Part shown: positions 29,487-39,027 of the stretch, one piece after another
How positions within the stretch are numbered: the stretch's first letter is position 1
Layout of the letters: each line of letters begins with the position of its first letter
NCBI GenBank assembly: GCA_902626365.1
Contig: CACOFE010000008.1
Coordinates: 1-54,499, forward strand
Direction of reading: 5' to 3'
Source: an uncultured Bacteroidota bacterium
GTDB lineage: Bacteria > Bacteroidota > Bacteroidia > Flavobacteriales > Flavobacteriaceae
Length of the DNA: 54,499 nt
Translations under genes and position numbers: made by a program
The notes under the pieces: model-generated
Seen by the model: only the letters and a program-made list of their open reading frames with translations
Databases searched by the model: none
Told to the model about the DNA's origin: nothing

Positions 29487-30968
29487 CTAATCAATTGTAA
29501 ATGATGAATCTTTATCAGAGTCGTTAATAGAAATGCCTTTATTTTTAAGCATATCTCTTATCTTATCACTTAGCTCATAATTTTTATTTTTTCTTGCATC
29601 ATTTCTTAGCTCAAGAAGAACATCAATTACATCATTAATTTTGCTGTTTTCATTATTGGGTAAGTTTGATTTTTGAAGTCCCATTACGTCAAACACAAAT
29701 GAATTCATTGATTTTAGTAAATCTTGCCAATCCTCTTTAGAAATATTAGACTTTTCTTGATTCACTTTATTTATAAACTTTACAGCATCAAATATATTTG
29801 CTATCAAAATTGGTGTATTAAAGTCATCGTTCATTGCTTCGTAACAATTATTTACCCATTCTTTAATATCAAAATCTGACTTATTGCTAAAATCTTTAAA
29901 GCTTTCTAAAATATTAATTGCATCAATTAATTTATTGTATCCTTTTTCCGCAGCTAGTAGAGCATCATTGCTCAAATCTAAAACACTCCTATAGTGAGCT
30001 TGAAGCATAAAAAATTTAACACTAGATTCAGAAAAAGTCTTAGAAAGCAAAGGAGATCCCTTAGAAAAAATTTCATCAGGTAAAATATTATTATCTGTGG
30101 ATTTTGACATTTTTTGACCGTTTAAGGTCAACATATTTGCGTGAACCCAGTAATTAGCAGCATTTGTACCGAAACATACATTAGATTGTGCAATTTCACA
30201 TTCATGGTGTGGAAACTTTAAATCAATTCCTCCACCGTGAATATCAAAAATATCACCTAGATATTTATTACTCATGGCAGTACATTCAATGTGCCACCCA
30301 GGAAATCCTTCACCCCATGGTGAGTTCCATTTCATGATGTGTTTTGGTTCAGCTTTTTTCCACAAAGCAAAATCTTGAGGGTTTTTTTTATCAGATTGAC
30401 CATCTAATGATCTTGTATTATGAATTAAATCTTCTAAATTTCGCTTACTTAAAATCCCATAATTATTGGACTTGCTATATTTAAAAACATCAAAATAAAC
30501 AGAACCATTAACTACATACGCTATACCTTTATCAATTATTTTATCAATAAGTTTAATTTGATCGGAGATATGACCAGTAGCAGTGGGTTCTATATTAGGA
30601 GGTAATAAGTTAAATTTCCTTACGGTATCGTGAAAATCATAAGTATACTTTTGAACCACTTCCATCGGTTCCAGATTCTCAATTCTAGCTTTCTTGCTGA
30701 TTCTATCTTCACCCACATCTTCATCATTTTCTAAATGACCAACATCTGTTATATTTCGAACATACCTTACTTTATACCCAATATGATTTAGATACCTGTA
30801 AATAATATCAAATGATGTAAAGGTTCTTAAATTTCCTAAGTGAACATTACTGTAGACTGTAGGTCCACATACATACATGCCCACATGGTCTTTAGTGACA
30901 GTGTTGAAAGTTTCTTTTTCGCCAGAAATACTGTTATATATCTTTAATTCTTGATTAACAGATTGCAT
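29487..30968 (-). CDS. cysS: Cysteinyl-tRNA synthetase
   Basis: CysRS charges tRNA-Cys. The 493-residue class I enzyme has the zinc-ligand Cys and HIGH-like region [20 protein letters not shown], and [14 protein letters not shown] and [12 protein letters not shown] with the other zinc ligands. The KMSKS motif is in [13 protein letters not shown] and a helical C-terminal domain follows. It is full length, 16 bases downstream of folE. Confidence 0.96.
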   Translation of the reverse strand: MQSVNQELKIYNSISGEKETFNTVTKDHVGMYVCGPTVYSNVHLGNLRTFTSFDIIYRYLNHIGYKVRYVRNITDVGHLENDEDVGEDRISKKARIENLEPMEVVQKYTYDFHDTVRKFNLLPPNIEPTATGHISDQIKLIDKIIDKGIAYVVNGSVYFDVFKYSKSNNYGILSKRNLEDLIHNTRSLDGQSDKKNPQDFALWKKAEPKHIMKWNSPWGEGFPGWHIECTAMSNKYLGDIFDIHGGGIDLKFPHHECEIAQSNVCFGTNAANYWVHANMLTLNGQKMSKSTDNNILPDEIFSKGSPLLSKTFSESSVKFFMLQAHYRSVLDLSNDALLAAEKGYNKLIDAINILESFKDFSNKSDFDIKEWVNNCYEAMNDDFNTPILIANIFDAVKFINKVNQEKSNISKEDWQDLLKSMNSFVFDVMGLQKSNLPNNENSKINDVIDVLLELRNDARKNKNYELSDKIRDMLKNKGISINDSDKDSSFTID

Positions 30969-30984
30969 GTAATAAAATTACACT

Positions 30985-31677
30985 TTATATTCCATTGAAA
31001 GAAGTATCTAATTGAATATATTTAAGGAATTCTTCTTTAGTTGAACTGTCGTACTTAAATTTACCTCCAAACTCGCTTGTAACAGTACTTGAAGAGACGT
31101 CTTTAATTCCTCTTGAATTGACACACAAATGTTTAGCATCTATTACACAAGCTACATCATCTGTTCCAAGGGCTTCCTGAAGTTCCTTAACAATTTGTTT
31201 AGTAAGTCTTTCTTGAACCTGTGGTCTTTTAGCATAATATTCAACTATTCTATTCATTTTAGAAAGTCCGATTACATTACCACTAGAAATGTATGCAATA
31301 TGTGCTTTACCCACAATTGGTAAAAAATGGTGCTCACAAGTTGAATAAAGTGTGATATCTTTTTCAACAAGCATTTCACTGTAATTATACTTATTATCAA
31401 ATGTGGCAGCCTTTGGTTTATTTTTTGGATTTAAACCATAAAATAATTCTTTTACATACGATTTTGCTATTCTTTTCGGAGTACCTCTTAAACTATCATC
31501 GGTTAAATCTAAACCCAAAGTCAGCATGATTTCTTTAACATGCTCTTGAATTATAGAAATTTTTTCTTCATCAGTTTTATCAAATGCATCATCTCTAATT
31601 GGAGTAAAGTCGGATGTTGAGATGTGATCATCACCAATCTCATCATCTGTCAACAGAATTTTATCATTTATCCTCAT
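30985..31677 (-). CDS. folE: GTP cyclohydrolase I
   Basis: FolE converts GTP to dihydroneopterin triphosphate, the entry point to folate, and supplies queuosine synthesis in many bacteria. The 230-residue protein has an unconserved N-terminal extension and then the type I core. Zinc and active-site residues lie in YSTCEHHFLPIVGKAHIAY, KMNRIVEYYAKRPQVQERL and DAKHLCVNSRGIKD. It opens the minus-strand unit. folP (about 51 kb), folD and queE elsewhere in the window use the same pterin and folate pools. Confidence 0.96.
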   Translation of the reverse strand: MRINDKILLTDDEIGDDHISTSDFTPIRDDAFDKTDEEKISIIQEHVKEIMLTLGLDLTDDSLRGTPKRIAKSYVKELFYGLNPKNKPKAATFDNKYNYSEMLVEKDITLYSTCEHHFLPIVGKAHIAYISSGNVIGLSKMNRIVEYYAKRPQVQERLTKQIVKELQEALGTDDVACVIDAKHLCVNSRGIKDVSSSTVTSEFGGKFKYDSSTKEEFLKYIQLDTSFNGI

Positions 31678-31819
31678 AATTAAAATTTAAATTCGTTTGT
31701 AATTAAACAATTATCGTGCCTAATATAAAGAAGATTTTTTAAGAAAAAAATATTCAGAAATAATATCAACGATTCTAATTAAAAAAAATAAATTAAATTA
31801 GCCATACACAGATAGATTT

Positions 31820-32257
31820 ATGAGGATACATAGGATTTTATTTTTAATATTTATTTTGTTTTATTTTGATGCTCATTCACAAAGATCTAATAATAATTCT
31901 TGGATATTTAAATTTGAAAAAAATATTGATTTGCCTTTTACACAGGTAGAGATTGATATGATAATAAATGCTTACGGATCTGAAAAATTACAAAGAATAA
32001 CTTCAGAAAAAGTACTAGAGAAATTTTACAAAAACATCTTAAGAAACAGGGTAAACATTCGCAAAAAAAAATATTATCCTGATGAGAATATTCCTAAACT
32101 TTCATCAAAGGGGCCAAAGTTAAATCAAAATAAAATTAACCTTGAGAAATTTAACCCACTTCTTTATGATTTTCCGTTTTTTTCAAAAAATTCTCATTAT
32201 TACAGAGTTGATCAAACAGATTTTTTAGTTATTATTAATCCGCAAGAATTAGAATGA
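31820..32257 (+). CDS. Small secreted protein of unknown function, coupled to the T9SS cargo gene
   Basis: The 145-residue product has a signal peptide (hydrophobic ILFLIFILFYFDAHSQ, cleavage probably after residue 20-21, no lipobox). The mature part is basic, with RNRVNIRKKKYYPDEN in the middle and a C-terminus rich in Phe, Tyr and Asn. I recognise no domain. The stop overlaps the start of the giant downstream gene by 4 bases (ATGA), so the two are likely translated together. It could be a periplasmic partner or an unrelated operon member. Confidence 0.75.
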   Translation: MRIHRILFLIFILFYFDAHSQRSNNNSWIFKFEKNIDLPFTQVEIDMIINAYGSEKLQRITSEKVLEKFYKNILRNRVNIRKKKYYPDENIPKLSSKGPKLNQNKINLEKFNPLLYDFPFFSKNSHYYRVDQTDFLVIINPQELE

Positions 32258-35200
32258 GATTAATATTAATATTTATTTTATTATTTCCTTATTTCATCTT
32301 TTCACAAGATTTTAATATCAATGATATAGATGGTCAAACCATATTTGTTTGTGATGGTAATTTTTATGATTCTGGTGGACCTAACCAAAATTATCAAGGA
32401 AATCAAAATTTTACAGTTACCCTATGTCCGGAAAATGGTCCAACTCAACAATTATCATTGGAATTTGAAGAGTTTTCAGTAATTGGCTATGTTGGTTTAG
32501 ATTATTTAGCTATTTATAACGGAGATAGTACTGATGCTGAGGAATTTGGGATTTTTACACAAAATGATGGAGATGATCCTCCTCCAAATGATGGCCAGCC
32601 AATTGTGGCTAACAATCCAACGGGTTGCTTAACGGTTGTTTTTGTTAGTGATAATTCGGTGAGTGCAAACGGATGGGAGGCTATTATTAACTGTGAGGAA
32701 CCATGTCAAGAAGTAACAGCTGCGATTGATTCTAATCCATCAGTAAATGTTGATGGATCAATTGAGGTAGACTTAGATGAGCAAATTGAATTTACTGCAA
32801 TTGGAACTTTTTCAAATGAAATAAGTGATGATGCCATTTATGAATGGAATTTAGATGATGGGACAATTTTATATGGGGAAAATATTCAACATTCATTTTC
32901 CACTGCTGGTCTCTATACAGTTTCTTTAACAATCACTGATTATAATGATTGTACCTCAAATACTGCTGAGATCCAAGTAATTGCAGGGGCTACAACACCA
33001 GGTAATCCCTATGTAAGTGCGGGAGTTGATATAAATCTCGATTGCCCTCAAGTTGTAGAGTTAAGTGCAGAATTTTTAGATATTGGAGAAACTGATACTT
33101 ATTCGGTAAACGAAATAGCTTTTGTTCCGCCCTTTCCCTTTAATGGGCTCCTAAATTCAGTAAATACAAATATTGATGATTCTTGGGATTCCCCACAAAA
33201 CCTACCATTTGATTTTTGTTTTTTTGGAAATTTAGAACAAGAATTTCAGGTAGGCTCAAACGGAATAATAAGATTTGATGTTGATCCAAATGACACATGG
33301 AACGACTATGTTCTTCAAAATAACTCTACTTATGATATTCCTACAAATGGGCCTGAAGCCATAGCAGAAGGTAATATTTTTACCCCTGTTCATGATATTT
33401 ATCCAAGTACCCAGTGGAGTTTCGAAGAAATAGCTTGGGAGATAATCGGAGAATATCCTAACAGAGTACTGGCTGTAAGTTTTTATGATGTACCAATGTG
33501 GAACTGTAATAATTTACTGGCAACTCACATGGCTGTTTTATACGAAACAACAAATGTTATTGACATATATGTTGCTGAAAAAAATATTTGCAGCACCTTT
33601 AATCAAGGTGCTGCAGCAATCGGTATACAAAATAACCTTGGCACAGAGGGCTATGTGCCTCCAAATCGAAATTCGTCAGACACACCATGGGCAGTAACCA
33701 ATGAAGCCTGGAGATTTACCCCCACAGGTGAAAGCATTATTGAATTTGAGTGGTTAGATGGTGATGGAAATATTATATCAGATGACCCTAATTTTGAGGT
33801 TCTTGCTAACGAAACAACAACATATACCGCCAGAGTTATATACACAACATGTACAGGAAATCCTATCGTTGTTGAAGATGAAATTACAATTACTGTTGAT
33901 GAGCCACCCTTTAACGTTGAATCGGTGGTAGAAATTGAAGAGAATGATACAGTTGTAACGATTGAAGGAGATAATATTGAGCTTTGTAGTGATGATTTAC
34001 CTATAACCGTAAATAGTTTATATCAATCAGAAACTGCTTCATACGAATGGTATTTAGACGGTCAACCTCTTGGAGTAAATGATTCCTCTTTAAACATTAC
34101 ATCAGCTGAAACCGGAACATATACAATTCAAGTTTATGATCAGGATTGCATAGTCTTAGATGACATTAGAATTAATTTTGGAAATCCTAATGATTCATCT
34201 TTTGAATTGACGGCTACTTGTGATGGAGCAACAGCTTTGGTTACAGGAGTACCAGGAGGTTTATTTGCTTTTGCAGAGACGCCTACAGATGGAGCAGTGA
34301 TAGATCCTGATACTGGATCTATTACAGGTGGATCCTATGGATCAACTTACAATATTGAATACACCACAAATAATGCTTGTCCTTCAACATCTACAATGGA
34401 GGTTACTATACTTGATGAAGACGATTCTTCTTTTGAATTGACTGCTACTTGTGATGGTGCCACTGCTAATATATTAGGAGATATGGGTGGTATTTTTAGT
34501 TTTGTTGATATTCCTAATGATGGTGCAGAAATTGAACCCGCAAGTGGTGATATTACTGGTGGTGGATATGACACAACTTACAATGTAAGATATACCTCAC
34601 CGGGCCCATGTTTTTCATTTACAGATCTTTCTGTAACAACATTAGCTATCGATGACTCATCTTTTGAGTTAACGCCAACATGTGACGGTGCTATTGCTAC
34701 AATTCTTGGAGATTTAGGAGGTACTTTCGAGTTGGTTGACCCTATCGATGATGCTATAATCGATTCTAATACTGGAATAATTACTGGTGGTAATTATCAA
34801 ACCACATACAATGTAATATATACCACCTCTGGAGAATGCTCTGATACAATGGAGATGCAGGTAACCTCACTTGAAGAAGAGGATGCAAGTTTTGAGTTAA
34901 CGCCAACATGTGACGGTGCTATTGCTACAATTCTTGGAGACCCAGGTGGAAGTTTTAATTTTGTTGATTTACCTTCTGATAACGCGGTAATTGATCCTGT
35001 TTCGGGTGAAATTATCAACGGTACATATGGTTCAACTTATCTCGTATCTTATACAACAAACGGTGAATGTCAATTAACCAGTGAAATTGAGGTTTCACCA
35101 ATTGCTGATGATTCTTCTTTCGAATTAACCGCTACATGTGACGGAGCCATAGCAATAATCAACGGACTGGAGGATGGTACTTTTACTTTTGCAAATGAAC

Positions 35201-38200
35201 CAGCAGACGGGGCAGTGATCGATCCTCAAACAGGACTTGTTTCAGGAGGTGATTATGGAAGTGAGTATCAAATTAACTATACTACAGACGGACCATGTCC
35301 TACAACTACAACTGAAACTGTAATGGTTAATAGTCCTCCTGAAATAGTTGATCCTAGCCCACTAGAAGTTTGCGACGATAACATTGCAGACGGATTAACC
35401 GAGATGGATTTAACAATTAAAAATTCTGAGATTACTAATGGCAATCCAAATTACTCTGTGAGCTATTATTTTTCTGAGACTAATGCACTTAATGGGGAAG
35501 ACCCACTACCAGTAAATTATACCAATATTAGTAATCCACAAACAGTTCATGTCAGAGTAGTAGATATAAATACAAATTGTTTTGCAACTACAACATTAGA
35601 TTTAATTGTTATAACAGCCCCTTCAGCGACTTCACCTTCACCTCTAGAGTATTGTGATGCTGATGCAGATGGATTCGGTGTGTTTAATTTATCTCAACTT
35701 GATAATATTATTTCTGATGGACAAACTGGTTTATCTATTACCTATCATGAGACCCAGGCAGATGCAGAAAATAATATAAATGCTATTATAGGTGATTATA
35801 ATAATATAAACCCTTACAGTCAAATTATTTATATTAGAATTGAAAGCTCTACAGTTGTCACCGATTGTGCAACTTTCCTTGACGTTTTATTAGTTGTTAA
35901 TGATGTTCCACAGATAAATACTGAGCCTTCTTCATTAGAGGTGTGTGATGATGACACTGATGGTTTTGCTTTGTTTGATTTAAGTCTTAGTAATGATGAA
36001 GTACTTAATGGTTTAGATCCTTCAGAGTTTACCATAACTTATTATGAGAGTGCAGAAAATGCAGAAAATGCAGAAAATCCTATTGTAACTCCTTTTGCCT
36101 ATACTAATATAACTGCATTTAATCAGGTTGTTTGGGTTCACGTTGAAAACAACACAACAGCATGTTACAACACAAGCAGTATAGAATTAACTGTAAATGA
36201 GTTACCTGTACTTACACAGCCAGATCCTCTTAATCTATGCGATTATAACAATCCTGGTGACGAAGTAGAAGAATTTACTCTAGAAGACAGTATTGGACAA
36301 GTATTACAAGGACAAACAGGTATTGGAATAACCTTCTATGAGACACAAGAAGATGCAGATAATGCTGCTAATCCAATTGTTAGCCCTTATACCAATACAA
36401 GTAATGCTCAAACAATCTATTTAAGAGGAGAAAATGAAATTACAGGATGTTATTCTACTATTACATTAGACTTAAGGGTAAATCCTATTCCAAGTCCTGT
36501 AGTTCCTGAGCCTATAGAGGAATGTGATGAAGATAATGACGGATTTACGTTCTTCACAGTAGAAGCTAATGAAGTAGATATTATTAACGGAGAGTTAGAC
36601 ATTGTACTTTCTTACTATGAGACAATGACCAATGCAGAAAATGCTATAGATACTATTATTAGTCCTTATTATAATATTGTTCCTGACAGTCAAATCATAT
36701 TTGTTAGAGCTGAAAATGTTGTTACAGGTTGTATTAACATAGTGGAGCAAGAACTCGTCACGATTCCTTCACCAGAATTACCATTGATCATAGAAGATAT
36801 TATTGTGTGTGATGATGATTATGATGGGATTACAGTATTTGATTTGACTCAAAGAGATGAAGATATCTTTGGAGAACAAAGCACTACAGACTTTGGTTTA
36901 ACTTATCACGAGACACTAATAGATGCAGAGACGGGAGAAAATCCTATTATAAATACTACTAGTTATGAAAACTTAACCAATCCACAGACTATTTTTGTAA
37001 GACTTGAAGATCTTAATAATGAATGTGTAAGTATAGGTGAATTTAACCTTATTGTTGCTCTTCCTCCTGTTATCGTACAGCCTACAGCATTAGAAAAATG
37101 TGATGATGAGATTGCTGATGAAACTACAGAGTTTGATTTAACGGTTAAAAATGATGAGATAACAGTGGGTAATGTAGATTGGGAGGTTATTTATTATGAA
37201 ATAGAAGAAGATGCTTTAGCTGGAACAAATGCTATTGAAAATCCTGAGGCTTATACGAATACTTCTGTTGCAGGCAATGCTGCTAATCCACAAACACTAC
37301 ACGTGGCAGTTGTAAATACAGAAGGCTGTATTGCTTATACAACTTTAACAATAAGGGTGCTACCTAATCCAACACCAAGTACAGACCCTGCGGATATTGA
37401 ATTATGTGATTATGATAATACAGGTGACCAGATAGAAATCTTTGATATTACCATCAATGAAGCATATATCATCAATGGAGAGCCTGGAGTAAGTGTTGCT
37501 TATTATGAGTCTTTAGAAAATGCTACAGATCAAATAGATCCTATTGCAGATCCTACTACTTATACTAATATAGAACCAGGACAACAAACAATCTATGTAA
37601 GAGTAACCAATGATACTACAGGATGCTTTACCATTGTTACCTTTGATATTATAGTAAACCCTTTACCAGATATTGGGGATGTTCCTGATGTAATTGCCTG
37701 TGAATTAAACACAGATGATTTTTATGATTTTGATCTAGATACTGTCACCATTGAACTATTAGGTTCTCAGGATCCTGCAAACTTCACGGTAACTTATCAT
37801 GAGACACAAGAAGATGCAGATAACGCAGAAAATGCACTGGTTAGCCCTTATACAAATCTTACAAATCCACAATTACTCTTTGTAAATATCACCAATAATA
37901 TTACAGGATGTAATATTACAGGAGCTGGCTTTAATATAGAAGTACAAGAAGCGGCTATTGCAAATGGTGATGGAGTACCCGCAGAACTTATAATATGTGA
38001 TGATCCAAATACGGCTAATGATGGTTTAGCTCAGTTCAATCTGACAGATTTAAATGCACAGATATTAGACGGACAAGACCCTGTAAACTTTACTGTGACT
38101 TATTATGCGAATGAAGAAGATGCTGAAGCTTCGATAAATCCGTTACCGACCAGCTTTGAAAATACTGAAAACCCACAAGTTATTTTTGCTAGAGTGGATA

Positions 38201-39015
38201 ATGACACCACTGTAGATGATCAATGTTATGATATTACACAGGCAACCTTATTAGTCAATTTACTTCCTGAATTTACTCTAGAGGATAGTTATACCGCTTG
38301 TGTTGATGTAAATGGAACAGAATTAATACCACCTACAGTAATGGAAATCAATTTATCAGCTAGTGAATATACCTTTGAATGGATTAATCCAACAGGAACT
38401 CTGGAAGCCACCACAGCAGCGCACACTCCATTAATGGGAGGAACATATACAGCTGTGGCTACTAATATATTGACTGGCTGTAGAAAAGAAGTTACAACAG
38501 AAGTAATCCCTAGCTCACCTGCTATTGTAGTAGACCCTATCGTAACTACTGAATTCTTTGCAGAAGAAGCTATTATACAAGTAGGTGTTGAAGGGTATGG
38601 CGATTATGAATATAGGTTAGATAATGGTCCTTGGCAAACAGAAAATACATTTAACGACGTATCGGCTGGGTTCCATGAAGTAACTGTCAGGGATTTAAAT
38701 GGCTGCGGAATAAGTACTGCTACTGTATTAGTAATTGATTATCCGAGATTCTTTACACCTAACGGAGATGGATATAATGATACTTGGCGAGTGGAAGGAT
38801 TAGAAACAAGACCGCAAGCATCTATATATATTTTTGATAGATACGGTAAATTACTAAAACAACTAAGCCCTATAAGTGAAGGTTGGGACGGAACATTTAA
38901 CGGAAAACCTCTACCAGCTACTGATTATTGGTTCAGCATTACATTAGATGTGATTTATGGAAGTGATGAAAGTAATGTCAAAACATTTACAGGACACTTT
39001 AGCCTTAAAAGATAA
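32254..39015 (+). CDS. Giant modular surface protein with type B T9SS sorting domain
   Basis: The 2253-residue product starts with a signal peptide (LILIFILLFPYFIFSQ). Next come a CUB-like domain (about 20-150: IFVCDGNFYDSGGPNQNYQG, GLDYLAIYNGDS, SANGWEAIINC) and a PKD-like domain (about 155-245: YEWNLDDGTILYGENIQHSF). A beta-rich region of about 350 residues with a GSNGIIRFD segment follows. Then come five A modules of 76-77 residues (from 647) and ten B modules of 94-102 residues (1037 to about 2005). A linker leads to a CHU_C gliding-motility-associated C-terminal domain (from about 2160: RFFTPNGDGYNDTWRVEGLE and a final WFSITLDVIYG). That domain sends cargo through the type IX secretion system. 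Every A and B module has a Cys pair. An adhesin or surface-fibre role is inferred; no enzyme domain is seen. Confidence 0.93.
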   Translation: MRLILIFILLFPYFIFSQDFNINDIDGQTIFVCDGNFYDSGGPNQNYQGNQNFTVTLCPENGPTQQLSLEFEEFSVIGYVGLDYLAIYNGDSTDAEEFGIFTQNDGDDPPPNDGQPIVANNPTGCLTVVFVSDNSVSANGWEAIINCEEPCQEVTAAIDSNPSVNVDGSIEVDLDEQIEFTAIGTFSNEISDDAIYEWNLDDGTILYGENIQHSFSTAGLYTVSLTITDYNDCTSNTAEIQVIAGATTPGNPYVSAGVDINLDCPQVVELSAEFLDIGETDTYSVNEIAFVPPFPFNGLLNSVNTNIDDSWDSPQNLPFDFCFFGNLEQEFQVGSNGIIRFDVDPNDTWNDYVLQNNSTYDIPTNGPEAIAEGNIFTPVHDIYPSTQWSFEEIAWEIIGEYPNRVLAVSFYDVPMWNCNNLLATHMAVLYETTNVIDIYVAEKNICSTFNQGAAAIGIQNNLGTEGYVPPNRNSSDTPWAVTNEAWRFTPTGESIIEFEWLDGDGNIISDDPNFEVLANETTTYTARVIYTTCTGNPIVVEDEITITVDEPPFNVESVVEIEENDTVVTIEGDNIELCSDDLPITVNSLYQSETASYEWYLDGQPLGVNDSSLNITSAETGTYTIQVYDQDCIVLDDIRINFGNPNDSSFELTATCDGATALVTGVPGGLFAFAETPTDGAVIDPDTGSITGGSYGSTYNIEYTTNNACPSTSTMEVTILDEDDSSFELTATCDGATANILGDMGGIFSFVDIPNDGAEIEPASGDITGGGYDTTYNVRYTSPGPCFSFTDLSVTTLAIDDSSFELTPTCDGAIATILGDLGGTFELVDPIDDAIIDSNTGIITGGNYQTTYNVIYTTSGECSDTMEMQVTSLEEEDASFELTPTCDGAIATILGDPGGSFNFVDLPSDNAVIDPVSGEIINGTYGSTYLVSYTTNGECQLTSEIEVSPIADDSSFELTATCDGAIAIINGLEDGTFTFANEPADGAVIDPQTGLVSGGDYGSEYQINYTTDGPCPTTTTETVMVNSPPEIVDPSPLEVCDDNIADGLTEMDLTIKNSEITNGNPNYSVSYYFSETNALNGEDPLPVNYTNISNPQTVHVRVVDINTNCFATTTLDLIVITAPSATSPSPLEYCDADADGFGVFNLSQLDNIISDGQTGLSITYHETQADAENNINAIIGDYNNINPYSQIIYIRIESSTVVTDCATFLDVLLVVNDVPQINTEPSSLEVCDDDTDGFALFDLSLSNDEVLNGLDPSEFTITYYESAENAENAENPIVTPFAYTNITAFNQVVWVHVENNTTACYNTSSIELTVNELPVLTQPDPLNLCDYNNPGDEVEEFTLEDSIGQVLQGQTGIGITFYETQEDADNAANPIVSPYTNTSNAQTIYLRGENEITGCYSTITLDLRVNPIPSPVVPEPIEECDEDNDGFTFFTVEANEVDIINGELDIVLSYYETMTNAENAIDTIISPYYNIVPDSQIIFVRAENVVTGCINIVEQELVTIPSPELPLIIEDIIVCDDDYDGITVFDLTQRDEDIFGEQSTTDFGLTYHETLIDAETGENPIINTTSYENLTNPQTIFVRLEDLNNECVSIGEFNLIVALPPVIVQPTALEKCDDEIADETTEFDLTVKNDEITVGNVDWEVIYYEIEEDALAGTNAIENPEAYTNTSVAGNAANPQTLHVAVVNTEGCIAYTTLTIRVLPNPTPSTDPADIELCDYDNTGDQIEIFDITINEAYIINGEPGVSVAYYESLENATDQIDPIADPTTYTNIEPGQQTIYVRVTNDTTGCFTIVTFDIIVNPLPDIGDVPDVIACELNTDDFYDFDLDTVTIELLGSQDPANFTVTYHETQEDADNAENALVSPYTNLTNPQLLFVNITNNITGCNITGAGFNIEVQEAAIANGDGVPAELIICDDPNTANDGLAQFNLTDLNAQILDGQDPVNFTVTYYANEEDAEASINPLPTSFENTENPQVIFARVDNDTTVDDQCYDITQATLLVNLLPEFTLEDSYTACVDVNGTELIPPTVMEINLSASEYTFEWINPTGTLEATTAAHTPLMGGTYTAVATNILTGCRKEVTTEVIPSSPAIVVDPIVTTEFFAEEAIIQVGVEGYGDYEYRLDNGPWQTENTFNDVSAGFHEVTVRDLNGCGISTATVLVIDYPRFFTPNGDGYNDTWRVEGLETRPQASIYIFDRYGKLLKQLSPISEGWDGTFNGKPLPATDYWFSITLDVIYGSDESNVKTFTGHFSLKR
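34192..35337 (+). repeat. Five tandem A modules (76-77 residues each) in the T9SS cargo
   Basis: Module starts are at 34192, 34423, 34654, 34882 and 35110, a period of 231, 231, 228 and 228 bases. Each begins D(S/A)SFELT(A/P)TCDGA, has a Gly-rich centre ending GG.Y.(S/T).Y and a second Cys about 55 residues after the first. Two modules share a 51-base identical stretch (34662-34712 and 34890-34940). Confidence 0.93.
35362..38270 (+). repeat. Ten tandem B modules (94-102 residues each) in the T9SS cargo
   Basis: Module starts (the residue three before the first Cys) are at 35362, 35644, 35935, 36229, 36514, 36799, 37090, 37396, 37690 and 37987. Each has a first Cys in a CD-rich motif (or CE), a central Y(Y/H)ET..DA.N segment, a YTN..NPQ.(I/V)(Y/F)VR strand and a second Cys. 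Four modules carry CDxDxDG-type acidic loops. Confidence 0.92.
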
Positions 39016-39027
39016 ATAACTACTTAA

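Noticed and set aside
32254-39015. Periodic repeats at 34-38 kb considered as a CRISPR or satellite array
   Set aside because: The repeats are 228-306 bases long, imperfect, and in frame within one coding sequence; there are no short identical repeats with unique spacers.
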